The position numbers and the translations under genes were made by a program. Shown here in pieces: positions 36,153 to 45,283 of a stretch of 64,000 nucleotides of DNA. The notes below the pieces were generated by a model, which saw nothing but the letters and a program-made list of their open reading frames with translations, did no database searches and had not been told where the DNA came from. Each line of letters starts with the position of its first letter. Positions within the stretch are counted from its first letter, which is position 1. Source of the DNA: Bacillus pumilus (lineage in GTDB: Bacteria > Bacillota > Bacilli > Bacillales > Bacillaceae); assembly GCF_900186955.1 (NCBI RefSeq), contig NZ_LT906438.1, positions 3,472,001-3,536,000 of the forward strand, in the 5' to 3' direction.

Positions 36153-36704
36153 TTGACGAAAGTAACGATTATAGCAGGAGGTCATTCCGTCCAATCTCGA
36201 TTAACGGGTGTCCTGCAGCATATTCAGCAGCAGTTAACATTCAATGGAATAGATGTACATACCATTCAAGTTCACCAGCTGCCTAGCAGCGCACTAATAG
36301 GAGCAGACTTTTCAAACGAAGAGATTGTCAAGGCCATTGAACTCGTGAATGAGAGTGACGGTGTCATTGTGTTAACGCCTGTCTACAAAGCGTCATTTTC
36401 TGGTATTTTAAAAACGTTTTTAGATTTACTTCCCCAAAAAGCATTACAAGGAAAACCCGTCCTTCCGTTCGTTTTAGGAGGAACCTATGGTCATCTGCTC
36501 GTCATTGAATATGCTCTTAAACCGATTATTCACCAACTTGGTGCAACAGTTGTTCAATCTGGTGTGTATGTCGTGGATCAACAGGTCAAAAAGCAGAGTT
36601 CAGATAATTATTTAATTGATTCAGATGCCATAAACAGGTTAAACCTCGCATTATCTCAATATCAAAGTCTGATAGGAGGAACAGCCAATGTCGATCACCC
36701 TTAG
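36153..36704 (+). CDS. NADPH-dependent FMN reductase (SsuE-like)
   Basis: Flavodoxin-fold reductase of 183 aa. It has the FMN phosphate loop near the N-terminus, and GVIVLTPVYKASFSGILKTF and VLPFVLGGTYGHLLVIEYAL typical of SsuE/MsuE. It would supply FMNH2 to the monooxygenases encoded beside it. The start codon is TTG after GGAGGAG. It overlaps the next gene by 17 nt. B. subtilis has no such gene in its ytm operon (it has the flavokinase ribR), so this is a local variant. Confidence 0.88.
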   Translation: MTKVTIIAGGHSVQSRLTGVLQHIQQQLTFNGIDVHTIQVHQLPSSALIGADFSNEEIVKAIELVNESDGVIVLTPVYKASFSGILKTFLDLLPQKALQGKPVLPFVLGGTYGHLLVIEYALKPIIHQLGATVVQSGVYVVDQQVKKQSSDNYLIDSDAINRLNLALSQYQSLIGGTANVDHP

Positions 36705-37713
36705 TATTCTTGATCAAAGCCTTGTCGGTGAAAACGAGAACGCAGAGGCGGGCATTCAGCATACTGTCAGATTAGCTGAAGCAGCGGATCAGCTTGGCTA
36801 TCACAGGTTTTGGGTGTCTGAACATCACAATAACCCTCAAGTAGCAGGTTCATCCCCTGAAGCCCTTGCCGGCTATCTATTAGCAAAAACGAGCAATTTG
36901 CGAATTGGTTCTGGAGGTGTCATGCTACAGCATTATAGCCCATTTAAAGTAGCTGAAACATTTCATGTACTGGCATCACTAGCGCCTGGCAGAGTCGATT
37001 TAGGCGTTGGGAAAGCACCAGGAGGGCTGAACCTCTCGACACAAGCACTTCAGGAGGATTATCAAGCGTCACGGAAAGATTTTTCTCAAAAATTAGTAGA
37101 TCTCAAAACCTACCTTACGGAACAATCAAATGAATTGAATGCTCAGCCCATCCCACGTTTGTCACCCGACATCTTCCTTTTAGGGGGAAGTACGGAGAGC
37201 GCTAAATTCGCAGCAAAACTCGGAATCTCCTTTGTATTTGCCTTCTTTATTAATGGAGATGAATCATTATTAAAAGAAGCAAGGGAGACCTTCCAAACAT
37301 ATCAAAAAGCGGGCACTCGCCAGCAGTTCCTTCTCGCCATCACCGTTTCCGCAGCCGAAGATCATGAACAAGCACTCTTGCACATCAAACAAAAGGAAAC
37401 AGTAAAGGTCTCCTTTTCCGATGGAAGAAAGCTCAATGTCACATCAATAGAGGATGCAGAAAAGCTAGTGAAAGGAACGAAAAAAGAACACTACAGCATT
37501 CACGTACAAAAAACCGGCTATACCGCTGGCACAAAAGAAACTGTTCATCACCGGCTGACTGAGCTGGCCGAGACATACGATATCAATGAATTCATCGTAC
37601 TAACTCCGATCGTAGACATTGAGGCAAGAATTGCGTCTGTCACATTGTTAAAAGAAGCGTTTAACCATGAACAAACAGCAGCTAAAAAAATAAATCACGA
37701 GGTGAACGTCTAA
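36688..37713 (+). CDS. ytmO: Luciferase-like flavin monooxygenase
   Basis: Class of LLM flavin monooxygenases near alkanal monooxygenases, 341 aa. It has SILDQSLVGENENAEAG, HRFWVSEHHNNPQVAGSSPE, LRIGSGGVMLQHYSPFKVAE and GRVDLGVGKAPGG. It corresponds to B. subtilis YtmO. With YtnJ it forms the two-monooxygenase set proposed for oxidation of S-alkyl or N-acetyl-S-alkyl cysteine. The reductase gene upstream overlaps it, and the next gene overlaps its stop by one base. Confidence 0.88.
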   Translation: MSITLSILDQSLVGENENAEAGIQHTVRLAEAADQLGYHRFWVSEHHNNPQVAGSSPEALAGYLLAKTSNLRIGSGGVMLQHYSPFKVAETFHVLASLAPGRVDLGVGKAPGGLNLSTQALQEDYQASRKDFSQKLVDLKTYLTEQSNELNAQPIPRLSPDIFLLGGSTESAKFAAKLGISFVFAFFINGDESLLKEARETFQTYQKAGTRQQFLLAITVSAAEDHEQALLHIKQKETVKVSFSDGRKLNVTSIEDAEKLVKGTKKEHYSIHVQKTGYTAGTKETVHHRLTELAETYDINEFIVLTPIVDIEARIASVTLLKEAFNHEQTAAKKINHEVNV

Positions 37714-37967
37714 TGTCAAACAGTCAAAAAATCATTTTATGGAGCAAAAATGGATGCAGTTATTGCAAGGACATTCAATCCTATTTCAACGAACAGCAGA
37801 TCCCTTATTCAACGATTGATGTCACTGAACACGATGATTACAGAAACATTTTAGAGGAAAAATACGGCGTCCGCTATGTGCCTGTAGTTGAGATCAGTCA
37901 TGACCCCCACGTGTATCAAGCATTGTTGAATCCAGATATCGAGACTTTAAGAAAAGCAATAATCTGA
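37713..37967 (+). CDS. ytnI: Glutaredoxin-like protein
   Basis: Thioredoxin-fold protein of 84 aa with the redox motif CSYC in WSKNGCSYCKDIQSYF and the cis-Pro in VRYVPVVEI. It matches B. subtilis YtnI. It may reduce mixed disulfides or sulfenates formed when cysteine conjugates are cleaved. Overlaps the preceding monooxygenase stop (TAATG). Confidence 0.88.
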   Translation: MSNSQKIILWSKNGCSYCKDIQSYFNEQQIPYSTIDVTEHDDYRNILEEKYGVRYVPVVEISHDPHVYQALLNPDIETLRKAII

Positions 37968-37993
37968 CATTACATTTTGAATGGAGGTTTGTC

Positions 37994-38557
37994 ATGAGTC
38001 GAGATATTTTTCGCATCGCTACCGAAGAAGATGCGCCAGCCTTTTTAGAATTGCTGTCCAGTGCATTTAAACCACTTGGGGAAATGGGCATTGATTGGCC
38101 ATCCACGAACGCCACACTTGAAATGGTCATAGAAAACATTACACAGTCCGCTGCCGTTGTTTTAGAACGAGACGGGCGGCTCATATCAACCATCACCATC
38201 CGTTTTCCTTGGGAGAGTACGCAACCGGTCTCAGGATATCCATTTGTTTGGTGGTTTGCGACAGCTCCTGATTTAGCAGGGCAAGGGATTGGAAACAAGC
38301 TGCTCGATTATGTGGAAAACACCTTGCTCCGGCAAACATATAAAGCGCCTGCGTATACACTGGGCACTTCTGGCCGGAAACACCCTTGGCTTTTAGACAT
38401 GTACGAACGAAAAGGATACACAAAATATATTGAACGTGAAGCCGAAAATGGTGACTTAGGTATCTTGATGTATAAAGTACTTATCCCAGAACGGTTCGAT
38501 GCTGCCATATTAGGCGCGCCACCCGCAGAAGAAAAAGTCGAAACGACTTCTACATAG
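37994..38557 (+). CDS. ytmI: GNAT acetyltransferase
   Basis: N-acetyltransferase of 187 aa; the acetyl-CoA loop is in DLAGQGIGNKLLDYVE and ends with GYTKYIEREAEN. It corresponds to B. subtilis YtmI (SnaA-like), which acetylates S-modified cysteines before oxidation. The ribosome site is TGGAGG. In B. subtilis ytmI is first in the operon; here it follows the oxygenase genes. Confidence 0.85.
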   Translation: MSRDIFRIATEEDAPAFLELLSSAFKPLGEMGIDWPSTNATLEMVIENITQSAAVVLERDGRLISTITIRFPWESTQPVSGYPFVWWFATAPDLAGQGIGNKLLDYVENTLLRQTYKAPAYTLGTSGRKHPWLLDMYERKGYTKYIEREAENGDLGILMYKVLIPERFDAAILGAPPAEEKVETTST

Positions 38558-38570
38558 GAGGTGATTCAAC

Positions 38571-39332
38571 ATGGGTGAGTTTTTCAAATGGGAGTATGTG
38601 GTCACACTCTTCCCTAAAGTATTATCAGCCCTTCCGACCACCTTGCTGATCGTTTTATTTGCCACTTTGATTGGCAGCTTTCTTGGATTCATCCTTGCTT
38701 ATTTCCGAATTGAGCGCATTCCTGTCCTGCATCAGCTCAGTGCAATCTATGTCTCATTTATTCGCGGAACACCTATCCTTGTTCAAATGTTTATTGTCTT
38801 TTATGGCCTGCCAGGTGTGCTCGCAACAATTGGCCTTGATATCTCCATGTGGAACAAATTGATCTTTCTTTATATTACATATGGACTCAATACTGCTGCC
38901 TACTTTTCAGAAATATTCCGATCAGCCTTATCAAGTGTCCCAGCATCTCAATATGAAGCGGCTGCCTCGATTGGGCTGACAAAATGGCAGATTTATAGAA
39001 GGACACTCATTCCTCAAGCAGGAAAAATCGCACTACCGAATATTGGTGTGGCCATCGTCAACTTATTACAAAATACCTCTCTCGCCTTTACACTGGGCGT
39101 AATGGATATTATCGGAAAGGTTCAAACATTAGGGGCATTATACTACCGCGTATTAGAAGGATACTTTATTGCTGCCGTCATTTTTATAATGTTAAGTCTG
39201 CTGCTAGAAAAAGCGTTTGACCTATTGGAAAAGTGGATCAATACACCGAAAACAAGAAAACAGCGTCAAGCAACGTTCGTTTCCTTAAAAAGAGCGGAAA
39301 CGGCCTTTACAGTCGAAAAGCGTGCGAAGTAA
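38571..39332 (+). CDS. tcyL: Amino acid ABC transporter permease 1
   Basis: HisM-type permease of 253 aa with five or six membrane helices and the ATPase contact loop EAAASIGLTKWQIYRRTLIPQA (key part EAA---G). It is like TcyL/TcyM of the B. subtilis ytm cystine transporter. AGGAGG lies ahead of the ATG. It probably imports cystine or S-substituted cysteines for the enzymes upstream. Confidence 0.85.
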   Translation: MGEFFKWEYVVTLFPKVLSALPTTLLIVLFATLIGSFLGFILAYFRIERIPVLHQLSAIYVSFIRGTPILVQMFIVFYGLPGVLATIGLDISMWNKLIFLYITYGLNTAAYFSEIFRSALSSVPASQYEAAASIGLTKWQIYRRTLIPQAGKIALPNIGVAIVNLLQNTSLAFTLGVMDIIGKVQTLGALYYRVLEGYFIAAVIFIMLSLLLEKAFDLLEKWINTPKTRKQRQATFVSLKRAETAFTVEKRAK

Positions 39333-39349
39333 AACGAGGAGGATTTCAC

Positions 39350-40192
39350 ATGAAAAATAACAAACAATTCAAAAAACATTCCATCATCGGTCTGCTTACA
39401 CTTGGCTCATTGCTGCTTGCTGCCTGCGGAAATACGGAACAATCGAATGAAGTCAAAGCAGAAGCAACGAATAATGATCCAGATGCGAAAGAAATCATCG
39501 TTGGCACAGGGAACGCGTACCAGCCTTTCGTTTACTTAGATGAAAACGGCAAATTAACAGGCTATGAGAAGGCTGTATTAGACGAAGTCGATCAGCTGCT
39601 TCCACAATATCAGTTTAAATATGAATCCTTTGAATTTAAAAATATTCTGCCCGCTTTAGATGCTGGTAAAGTAGATCTCGCTGCCCATCAATATGAAATC
39701 AATGATGAGCGCCAGAAGAAATATCTATTTGGAAAAGTTGGCTACACAGACTATACAAGCTATGTGGTTGTTGATAAAGCATCCGGTCATGATTTTCAAA
39801 GCCTGGACGATTTGGCAGGACACAAGGTACATACTTCTACAGGGAGTAATTTCGCTTATCTGCTAGAACAATATAACGAAAAGCACGATCGGAAAATTGA
39901 CATTGTCTACGGAGATGGCGGGAACGAAATTCTAGTCAAAAACCTTCAGAATGGCACAGTCGATGCAGCCTTGCTCACAAAGTATGACGTCAATAAGCTA
40001 AACAAACAGTTCAATGCCAATCTTGTGACATCTGGAAAGCCTGTAAATGTATCTAAAACGTACTATCTTTATCAAAAAAACAATACAAAACTTCAAAAAG
40101 ACATTGATCAAGCATTACAAAAGCTGATCGATAACGGCAAGCTCGCTGAATTGTCTAAAAAAATATTGGGCGGAGACTTTACTACATCATAA
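39350..40192 (+). CDS. tcyK: Amino acid ABC transporter substrate-binding lipoprotein
   Basis: Solute-binding protein family 3, 280 aa. The lipoprotein signal peptide has lipobox LLLAAC, so Cys about residue 26 is lipidated. Family segments include GYEKAVLDEVDQLLPQ, ALDAGKVDLAAHQYE and LDDLAGHKVHTSTGSNFAYL. Similar to TcyJ/TcyK; B. subtilis has two such genes in this operon, here only one. The start at 39350 is behind CGAGGAGG. Confidence 0.87.
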   Translation: MKNNKQFKKHSIIGLLTLGSLLLAACGNTEQSNEVKAEATNNDPDAKEIIVGTGNAYQPFVYLDENGKLTGYEKAVLDEVDQLLPQYQFKYESFEFKNILPALDAGKVDLAAHQYEINDERQKKYLFGKVGYTDYTSYVVVDKASGHDFQSLDDLAGHKVHTSTGSNFAYLLEQYNEKHDRKIDIVYGDGGNEILVKNLQNGTVDAALLTKYDVNKLNKQFNANLVTSGKPVNVSKTYYLYQKNNTKLQKDIDQALQKLIDNGKLAELSKKILGGDFTTS

Positions 40193-40208
40193 GAAAGGAG
40201 CGATCTGA

Positions 40209-40919
40209 GTGGATTTTGATGTTGCCTTTATGCTGCAGGCCTTTCTAGCTGCACTTCATTATTTGCCAACAACTCTGCTGTTAGGCTTTCTACCGCTAAT
40301 ATTTGGCTCTGTCTTTGGATTTGGTATTGCCCTTATCCGTTTTTATCAGGTGCCTGTATTATCTCAATTGTTCAAATGGTTTGTGGCTATTTTTAAAGCA
40401 ATTCCTGTTGTTCTAATTTTGCTCGTATCTTATCTTCTTTTTTCAGACTCGCTAGATCATTTGGCTGCATCTCTTTCTCTTCAGATTCGTTTCAGTGATT
40501 TGGACAGACGATGGATTGCCATTTTCGCCCTTACTTTATATGCCGTAAGCGGGTTATCCGAAATATTTCGAAGCTCTCTTGCATCTATTCCAAAGGGTCA
40601 ATTCGATGCCGCATTATCCGTTGGTTTCACCAGCAAACAGGTCTTAAGAAGGGTCATCATTCCACAAGTCTTTCCCATCTCCCTTCCACTTCTGAACAAC
40701 ATGCTGATCAGTTTAATCAAAGCCTCTTCTCTCGTCTCTATGGTGTCTGTGGTCGATATTTTAAACGGCGCTTTAATCAAAGCCAATGTGAACTATCGTT
40801 ATCTTGAAGCATACATCGCCGTTGCCCTGATTTACTGGGCACTGTGCGCCTCTATTGAAGCCATCACAGCCGCATATGAGAAATATGGACACAAAAACAA
40901 AAGGAGACGATTGGCATGA
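40209..40919 (+). CDS. tcyM: Amino acid ABC transporter permease 2
   Basis: Second HisM-type permease, 236 aa, with the loop [19 protein letters not shown]. The start is GTG behind AAAGGAG. Two permeases with one binding protein and one ATPase is the expected make-up of a polar amino acid importer. Overlaps the ATPase gene by 4 nt. Confidence 0.85.
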   Translation: MDFDVAFMLQAFLAALHYLPTTLLLGFLPLIFGSVFGFGIALIRFYQVPVLSQLFKWFVAIFKAIPVVLILLVSYLLFSDSLDHLAASLSLQIRFSDLDRRWIAIFALTLYAVSGLSEIFRSSLASIPKGQFDAALSVGFTSKQVLRRVIIPQVFPISLPLLNNMLISLIKASSLVSMVSVVDILNGALIKANVNYRYLEAYIAVALIYWALCASIEAITAAYEKYGHKNKRRRLA

Positions 40920-41659
40920 TTAACATAAAACAGGTGCATAAAGCGTTCGGCAAGAACGAGATTCTAAAAGGAATTGATTTATCAGTGGAAAAAGGCGAAG
41001 TGGTTGTCATATTAGGTCCGAGCGGTTCTGGGAAATCAACCTTTCTGCGTTGCTTGAATTTTCTTGAGCGTGCGGATCAAGGAGAAATTAGCATTGATGA
41101 CACGACTGTCAAGTTCAATCAAGCCAAGCCTAAAGCCATTCTCGCACTTCGAAGAAAAACCGCCATGGTCTTTCAGCAATACGATCTATTTCTTCATAAA
41201 ACAGCACTTGAAAACGTCATGGAAGGTTTAGTCATTGCCCGTAAACATCCGAAAGATCAAGCCTATGACACAGCTCTTCAATTGCTTACAAAGGTTGGAT
41301 TGCTAGAGAAAAAGGATGCTTATCCGCATCAATTATCTGGCGGACAGCAGCAGCGAGTTGGCATTGCACGGGCACTGGCTTTAAATCCAGAAGTCATTTT
41401 GTTCGACGAACCGACCTCTGCATTAGATCCCGAGCTTGTAGGAGAAACGCTTGATGTCATTAAACAGGTAGCGCAAACCGGGGTCACCATGATCATCGTC
41501 ACGCACGAGATGAGCTTTGCCTATGATATTGCCGACAAGGTGATTTTCATGGAAGATGGGGTCATCGTCGAATCAGGTACGCCGGAAGAAGTCTTTGAAC
41601 AGACGAAAGAAGAACGTACAAAACAATTTTTAGCGAGATTCTCTTATCACCATTCATAA
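40916..41659 (+). CDS. tcyN: Amino acid ABC transporter ATPase
   Basis: Importer ATPase of 247 aa: Walker [11 protein letters not shown]-loop VFQQYDLF, signature [13 protein letters not shown], Walker [14 protein letters not shown], switch IVTHEM. Closest to TcyN of the cystine systems. Last gene of the operon, followed by a terminator. Confidence 0.92.
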   Translation: MINIKQVHKAFGKNEILKGIDLSVEKGEVVVILGPSGSGKSTFLRCLNFLERADQGEISIDDTTVKFNQAKPKAILALRRKTAMVFQQYDLFLHKTALENVMEGLVIARKHPKDQAYDTALQLLTKVGLLEKKDAYPHQLSGGQQQRVGIARALALNPEVILFDEPTSALDPELVGETLDVIKQVAQTGVTMIIVTHEMSFAYDIADKVIFMEDGVIVESGTPEEVFEQTKEERTKQFLARFSYHHS

Positions 41660-41695
41660 AATACAAGTCGATCCATGCGGTCGACTTGTTTCTGC
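41660..41695 (+). terminator. Terminator of the amino acid transporter operon
   Basis: ACAAGTCGA / TCGACTTGT hairpin followed by TTTCTG just after the tcyN stop. Confidence 0.7.
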
Positions 41696-41702
41696 GCAAA
41701 AT

Positions 41703-41746
41703 AAAAACCAGTCTGTTCTAGCCATTAGCCATCACACACTGGTTCT
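41703..41746 (-). terminator. Terminator of ywgA
   Basis: AACCAGTGTG...CAGACTGGTT arms and TTTTATTTTG on the minus strand, next to the ywgA stop. Confidence 0.6.
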
Positions 41747-41751
41747 TCTCG

Positions 41752-42252
41752 TTAGTTCAATTCCTTCAACTGATCAATATAAGCAAGAGCATCCTCAAAT
41801 TCTTCGTCCGTATAGCGCAGCTTGCTTTTAATGGTGAAGACCTTTTCCTTTACCTCATCTTCTGGCAGATCATCAAAGTATAAAATCGTAGAGACGAGCT
41901 CTAGGAAACGAGACGACTGCTCGTTCATCTGCTTCGTCAGCACTTTGAGGTCAGGCATGTCCACTTCACACTGATCGAGAAACTCTTTCCCATTGTCCGT
42001 CAGCGAATAGCGATATTGATAGTATCCGCCTTTTTTTTCCTTCATTTCGTCCAAGAATCCAAGGTTGCACAGCTCTTCAATTCTGAGCGTCAACTCCTCT
42101 GAATAGGGGCCATAAAAGTGAAAATCGTATTTCTCGTAAAAAGGCAAATCTAGCTTTTTTGCTATGTAAATCATCTTTTGCAGCTTCTTCCGTCCAACGA
42201 TTTCCCCGGATTCAGAGAATACCTTCATCAACTTTGCATGCTCTTTCAACAA
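41752..42252 (-). CDS. ywgA: YwgA family protein
   Basis: Soluble protein of 166 aa, the same length as B. subtilis YwgA, with the conserved GRKKLQKMIYIAKKLDLPF and a winged-helix-like character (EELTLRIEELCNLGFL). The function is unknown; it may be regulatory. The start appears to be TTG. It follows ywfO after 30 nt, so an operon is likely. Confidence 0.85.
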   Translation of the reverse strand: MLKEHAKLMKVFSESGEIVGRKKLQKMIYIAKKLDLPFYEKYDFHFYGPYSEELTLRIEELCNLGFLDEMKEKKGGYYQYRYSLTDNGKEFLDQCEVDMPDLKVLTKQMNEQSSRFLELVSTILYFDDLPEDEVKEKVFTIKSKLRYTDEEFEDALAYIDQLKELN

Positions 42253-42282
42253 ATTCCCGACATCTCCTTTTTCAGTACTTCC

Positions 42283-43584
42283 TTATCCCAATCCAAGCAG
42301 CTTCATGATTGCCTTCTTTTCTTCAGCTTTTTCCGACATATCTACAATTAAGTCCATCGGGAAATAAAGTTTATGATCGGTTCTTCGTTTACCGGAAATG
42401 GCATCAACAATATCTGACTGTCTCGACAGCTCTTTAATATGACCACTTTGCGTCAAAAGGTGGATCGGCAGTCTCTCTTCTTCCTCCCCTGGTCTGTAGA
42501 AGTCGTATGGCAAGTCAGAGGAAGAGTCGACGACTAAATAATAGTCAGGATCAATGCCTGCCCTCTTAAACAAGGCGGTCAGCTTGAAATATTTCGTCAT
42601 TTCTTCATTCGGATTAAACTCTGTATATTGGAACAATCGGCGGTTCATAAAACGGCGGCACAAATCAGCCAGCACATGATCTTCTTCGTCTTCCCACGCC
42701 TGAAAATAAAATAAGACAATGGATTCATCCAGTTTAATATAGTCCTCTGTGGTGACATTCCCCTCGAAAATCGAATAAAAATGAACAGGGGCATGTGTGA
42801 AAATATAGCCCGTTTCATGCAGCTCTTTTGCACGGTGGAGAATTTTCGTTAAAATGACTTCCGCACTGCGTGTCACTGGGTGGAAATAGACTTGCCAGTA
42901 CATTTGATAGCGGCTCATAATATAATCCTCGACCGCATGCATCCCGCTCTGCTTCATCACAATCTGATCTTCTCTCGGACGCATCACGCGCAAAATACGC
43001 TCCATATCAAAATGGCCGTAGCTGACGCCTGTATAGTAGGCATCACGCTGCAAATAGTCCATACGGTCGGCATCAATTTGACTTGAGATCAAACTGACCA
43101 CCTGTTTGTTTTGATACGTCTTGGCAATCACTTCCGCCACATGCTTCGGGAAATCATCACTCACCCGGCGAAGCACTTCATTGACTTCGGTTTGCCCTAA
43201 AATAATATCTCTTGTAAACGATTCATGATCTAAGTGGAAGACCTTTTCAAAGGAATGAGAAAATGGTCCATGTCCGAGGTCATGAAGCAAGGCCGCACTC
43301 AGGACAAGCTCGCGTTCTCCCTCATCCCATTCCGGCCGTCCTTTGAATACATCATCCACAATCCGTCTCACAATCTCATATACACCGAGTGAATGATTGA
43401 AACGGCTGTGTTCTGCACCATGAAACGTCAAATAAGTGGTTCCTAGCTGTTTAATTCGGCGCAGGCGCTGAAATTCTCTTGTTCCTATTAAATCCCATAT
43501 TAATGCGTCCCGTACGTGAACATAACGGTGCACAGGATCTTTAAATACCTTTTCCTCAGATAATTTCCCTTTTGGATACGCCAT
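42283..43584 (-). CDS. ywfO: HD-domain phosphohydrolase
   Basis: HD superfamily protein of 433 aa, dGTPase-like. Metal ligands are in EHSRFNHSLGVYE, AALLHDLGHGPFSHSFE and the later SSQIDADRMDYLQRDA. The family includes dNTP triphosphohydrolases and nucleotide hydrolases; YwfO's substrate is not something I can state. Good ribosome site AGAGGGACG. Operon with ywgA. Confidence 0.9.
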   Translation of the reverse strand: MAYPKGKLSEEKVFKDPVHRYVHVRDALIWDLIGTREFQRLRRIKQLGTTYLTFHGAEHSRFNHSLGVYEIVRRIVDDVFKGRPEWDEGERELVLSAALLHDLGHGPFSHSFEKVFHLDHESFTRDIILGQTEVNEVLRRVSDDFPKHVAEVIAKTYQNKQVVSLISSQIDADRMDYLQRDAYYTGVSYGHFDMERILRVMRPREDQIVMKQSGMHAVEDYIMSRYQMYWQVYFHPVTRSAEVILTKILHRAKELHETGYIFTHAPVHFYSIFEGNVTTEDYIKLDESIVLFYFQAWEDEEDHVLADLCRRFMNRRLFQYTEFNPNEEMTKYFKLTALFKRAGIDPDYYLVVDSSSDLPYDFYRPGEEEERLPIHLLTQSGHIKELSRQSDIVDAISGKRRTDHKLYFPMDLIVDMSEKAEEKKAIMKLLGLG

Positions 43585-43754
43585 CGTTTCGTCCCTCTTT
43601 TTTTAAGACGTGTTTCTATTATATCGGGTAACTTTTCCCGAAAACATCCTTGAATTTGCTCGAGAATGTGTTCTCAACCATTGCACGGACGTAAAAAGCC
43701 CGACCTGACAGGGGCGGACCTCTTTTTAGGTCGACTGAACACATTCAGTGACAT

Positions 43755-43976
43755 TTATTTGACTTTTTTTTGAACCTTTTCGAGTAACTCATCTTCTGTT
43801 GGTGCGGATAATGGGCGATTGTTCACAAACGCAAAAGCCTTTTTTCGTCCTGGACCACAATAGGATTGACAGCCAATTTCAATTTTTGCATCAGGGTCAA
43901 CCGATTTGAGTCGAGGCAGCAACGTCTTTAGGTTCGTCGCATCGCAATCGTCACATACGCGAAACTCATTAGCCAT
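43755..43976 (-). CDS. DUF1450 family protein (ywzC position)
   Basis: Protein of 73 aa with four Cys (CDDCDATN and [14 protein letters not shown]), like the DUF1450/YuzB proteins, probably redox-active or metal-binding. The start at 43976 is behind AAAGGAAG; the frame extends 39 codons upstream without support. It sits between ywfO and rsfA, where B. subtilis has ywzC; I am not sure it is the same gene. The function is unknown. A weak hairpin (GACCT / AGGTC, near 43704-43734) follows. Confidence 0.8.
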   Translation of the reverse strand: MANEFRVCDDCDATNLKTLLPRLKSVDPDAKIEIGCQSYCGPGRKKAFAFVNNRPLSAPTEDELLEKVQKKVK

Positions 43977-44155
43977 GGTCTTACGCTTCCTTTCAATGAT
44001 GAACTTCATTTTATATGAAACAGTTGGACAACCAAGAGTCTTAATATACCACCCAACATTGTACATCGAAGCGGCTGGACTTGCAAGACGCATTGTAAAC
44101 GCCGAAGCATGCTCACATAAAAGCTAGTATTTTCCACTATCCTTTTAGCAAACTT

Positions 44156-44185
44156 GTATAAACTTTCTTGAACTTGGCTAATCTA
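44156..44185 (+). promoter_or_regulatory. Sigma-F-like promoter of rsfA
   Basis: GTATA, 15-nt spacer and GGCTAATCTA, an approximate match to the sigma-F form GYATA-N15-GGNNANANTR. rsfA is a sigma-F gene in B. subtilis. Confidence 0.6.
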
Positions 44186-44214
44186 ATACCATCAAATCAT
44201 ATGGGGGTTTAAAC

Positions 44215-45015
44215 ATGTCAAAACAAAGACAAGATGCTTGGTCAGAGGAAGACGATCTCCTTTTGGCAGAAACCGTCTTACGTCACGTCAGAGAGGGCAG
44301 CACACAGCTGAATGCGTTTGAAGAAGTAGGAGACAAGCTAAATCGCACCTCAGCGGCATGCGGTTTTAGATGGAATGCTGTTGTGAGGCATCAATATGAA
44401 AAAGCTCTAGCCCTTGCCAAAAAGCAGCGGAAACAACGGATGCGCGCACTCGGCAATGGTCAGCCTGCAAAGAAACGATTACTCTATCAGCCGCAAGTAG
44501 AAGAAACAGTCACGCAAGAGGAATTCTCACAGGAGCTGGAACCAGCGAAGGAAGAAACGTTTGCACCAGCATCTGAAACAGCCGAGCAACTTCAGTTTGT
44601 AGACCAAAGCTACAATGAAGAGTTAGCTAGTTTATCACATTTATTGTCACAGGCTTCTCATGTCGTAGAGAAAAAGCCAGAAGCCAATCCTTTTAGGCAG
44701 CAACAGGATTTAACCATCGAAGATGTCATTGATTTCTTGCGCCGCTATGAAGGCGATGGACAGCAATCCTCTGCCTTACGCATGGAAAACAGCCGGTTAA
44801 AACGAGAAAATAACGAACTTTCACATAAAGTCACACAGCTAGAAGCAGAAGTGAAAAAGCTTGAAAAGGATCAACTCACGATTCAAGAAGATTATGAAAC
44901 ACTCGTCAAAATCATGAACCGTGCAAGAAAACTAGTTTTGTTTGAAGAGGACGACACTGCCGCTCCAACCTTTAAAATGGACCGGAACGGCAACCTCGAA
45001 AAAATGGCAGAATAA
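44215..45015 (+). CDS. rsfA: Prespore transcription factor RsfA
   Basis: Sporulation regulator of 266 aa that modifies expression of sigma-F genes in the forespore. It has an N-terminal Myb/SANT-like DNA-binding domain ([19 protein letters not shown] and [18 protein letters not shown]) and a C-terminal coiled coil (about residues 190-240, [16 protein letters not shown]). It is close to B. subtilis RsfA in length and domain order. Monocistronic, with its own terminator. Confidence 0.94.
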   Translation: MSKQRQDAWSEEDDLLLAETVLRHVREGSTQLNAFEEVGDKLNRTSAACGFRWNAVVRHQYEKALALAKKQRKQRMRALGNGQPAKKRLLYQPQVEETVTQEEFSQELEPAKEETFAPASETAEQLQFVDQSYNEELASLSHLLSQASHVVEKKPEANPFRQQQDLTIEDVIDFLRRYEGDGQQSSALRMENSRLKRENNELSHKVTQLEAEVKKLEKDQLTIQEDYETLVKIMNRARKLVLFEEDDTAAPTFKMDRNGNLEKMAE

Positions 45016-45016
45016 C

Positions 45017-45053
45017 AAAAAGTGCTCCCCATCTGCGGGAAGCACTTTTTTAA
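45017..45053. terminator. Bidirectional terminator after rsfA
   Basis: AAAAGTGCTCCCC / GGGAAGCACTTTTT hairpin between two convergent genes. Confidence 0.85.
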
Positions 45054-45283
45054 ATGCCCAAAAATAGCATCACACTAAATAGGACATTAATCAAAAAAAC
45101 AAACATAAAAATATACCTGACTTGTCTCACCTGAAAATCACCAAATATAAAAATATAAAGACCTGCGATGCCAAGTGTCAGTACAGGCTGAAGAAACGGC
45201 ACCAAAAGCGAAATGCCGTAGCCGGCTCCCATGAGGACAGGAAGCCATAGTAAATAGAGGTAACCGCCGTTTTTTGATTTCAA
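45050..45283 (-). CDS. Small membrane protein coupled to the glycosyltransferase
   Basis: Protein of 77 aa with three hydrophobic segments and few charges. The start is TTG, overlapping the stop of the glycosyltransferase (TTGA), behind GGGAG, so it is translationally coupled. Probably an accessory subunit of the polysaccharide synthase. No family recognised. Confidence 0.7.
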   Translation of the reverse strand: MKSKNGGYLYLLWLPVLMGAGYGISLLVPFLQPVLTLGIAGLYIFIFGDFQVRQVRYIFMFVFLINVLFSVMLFLGI

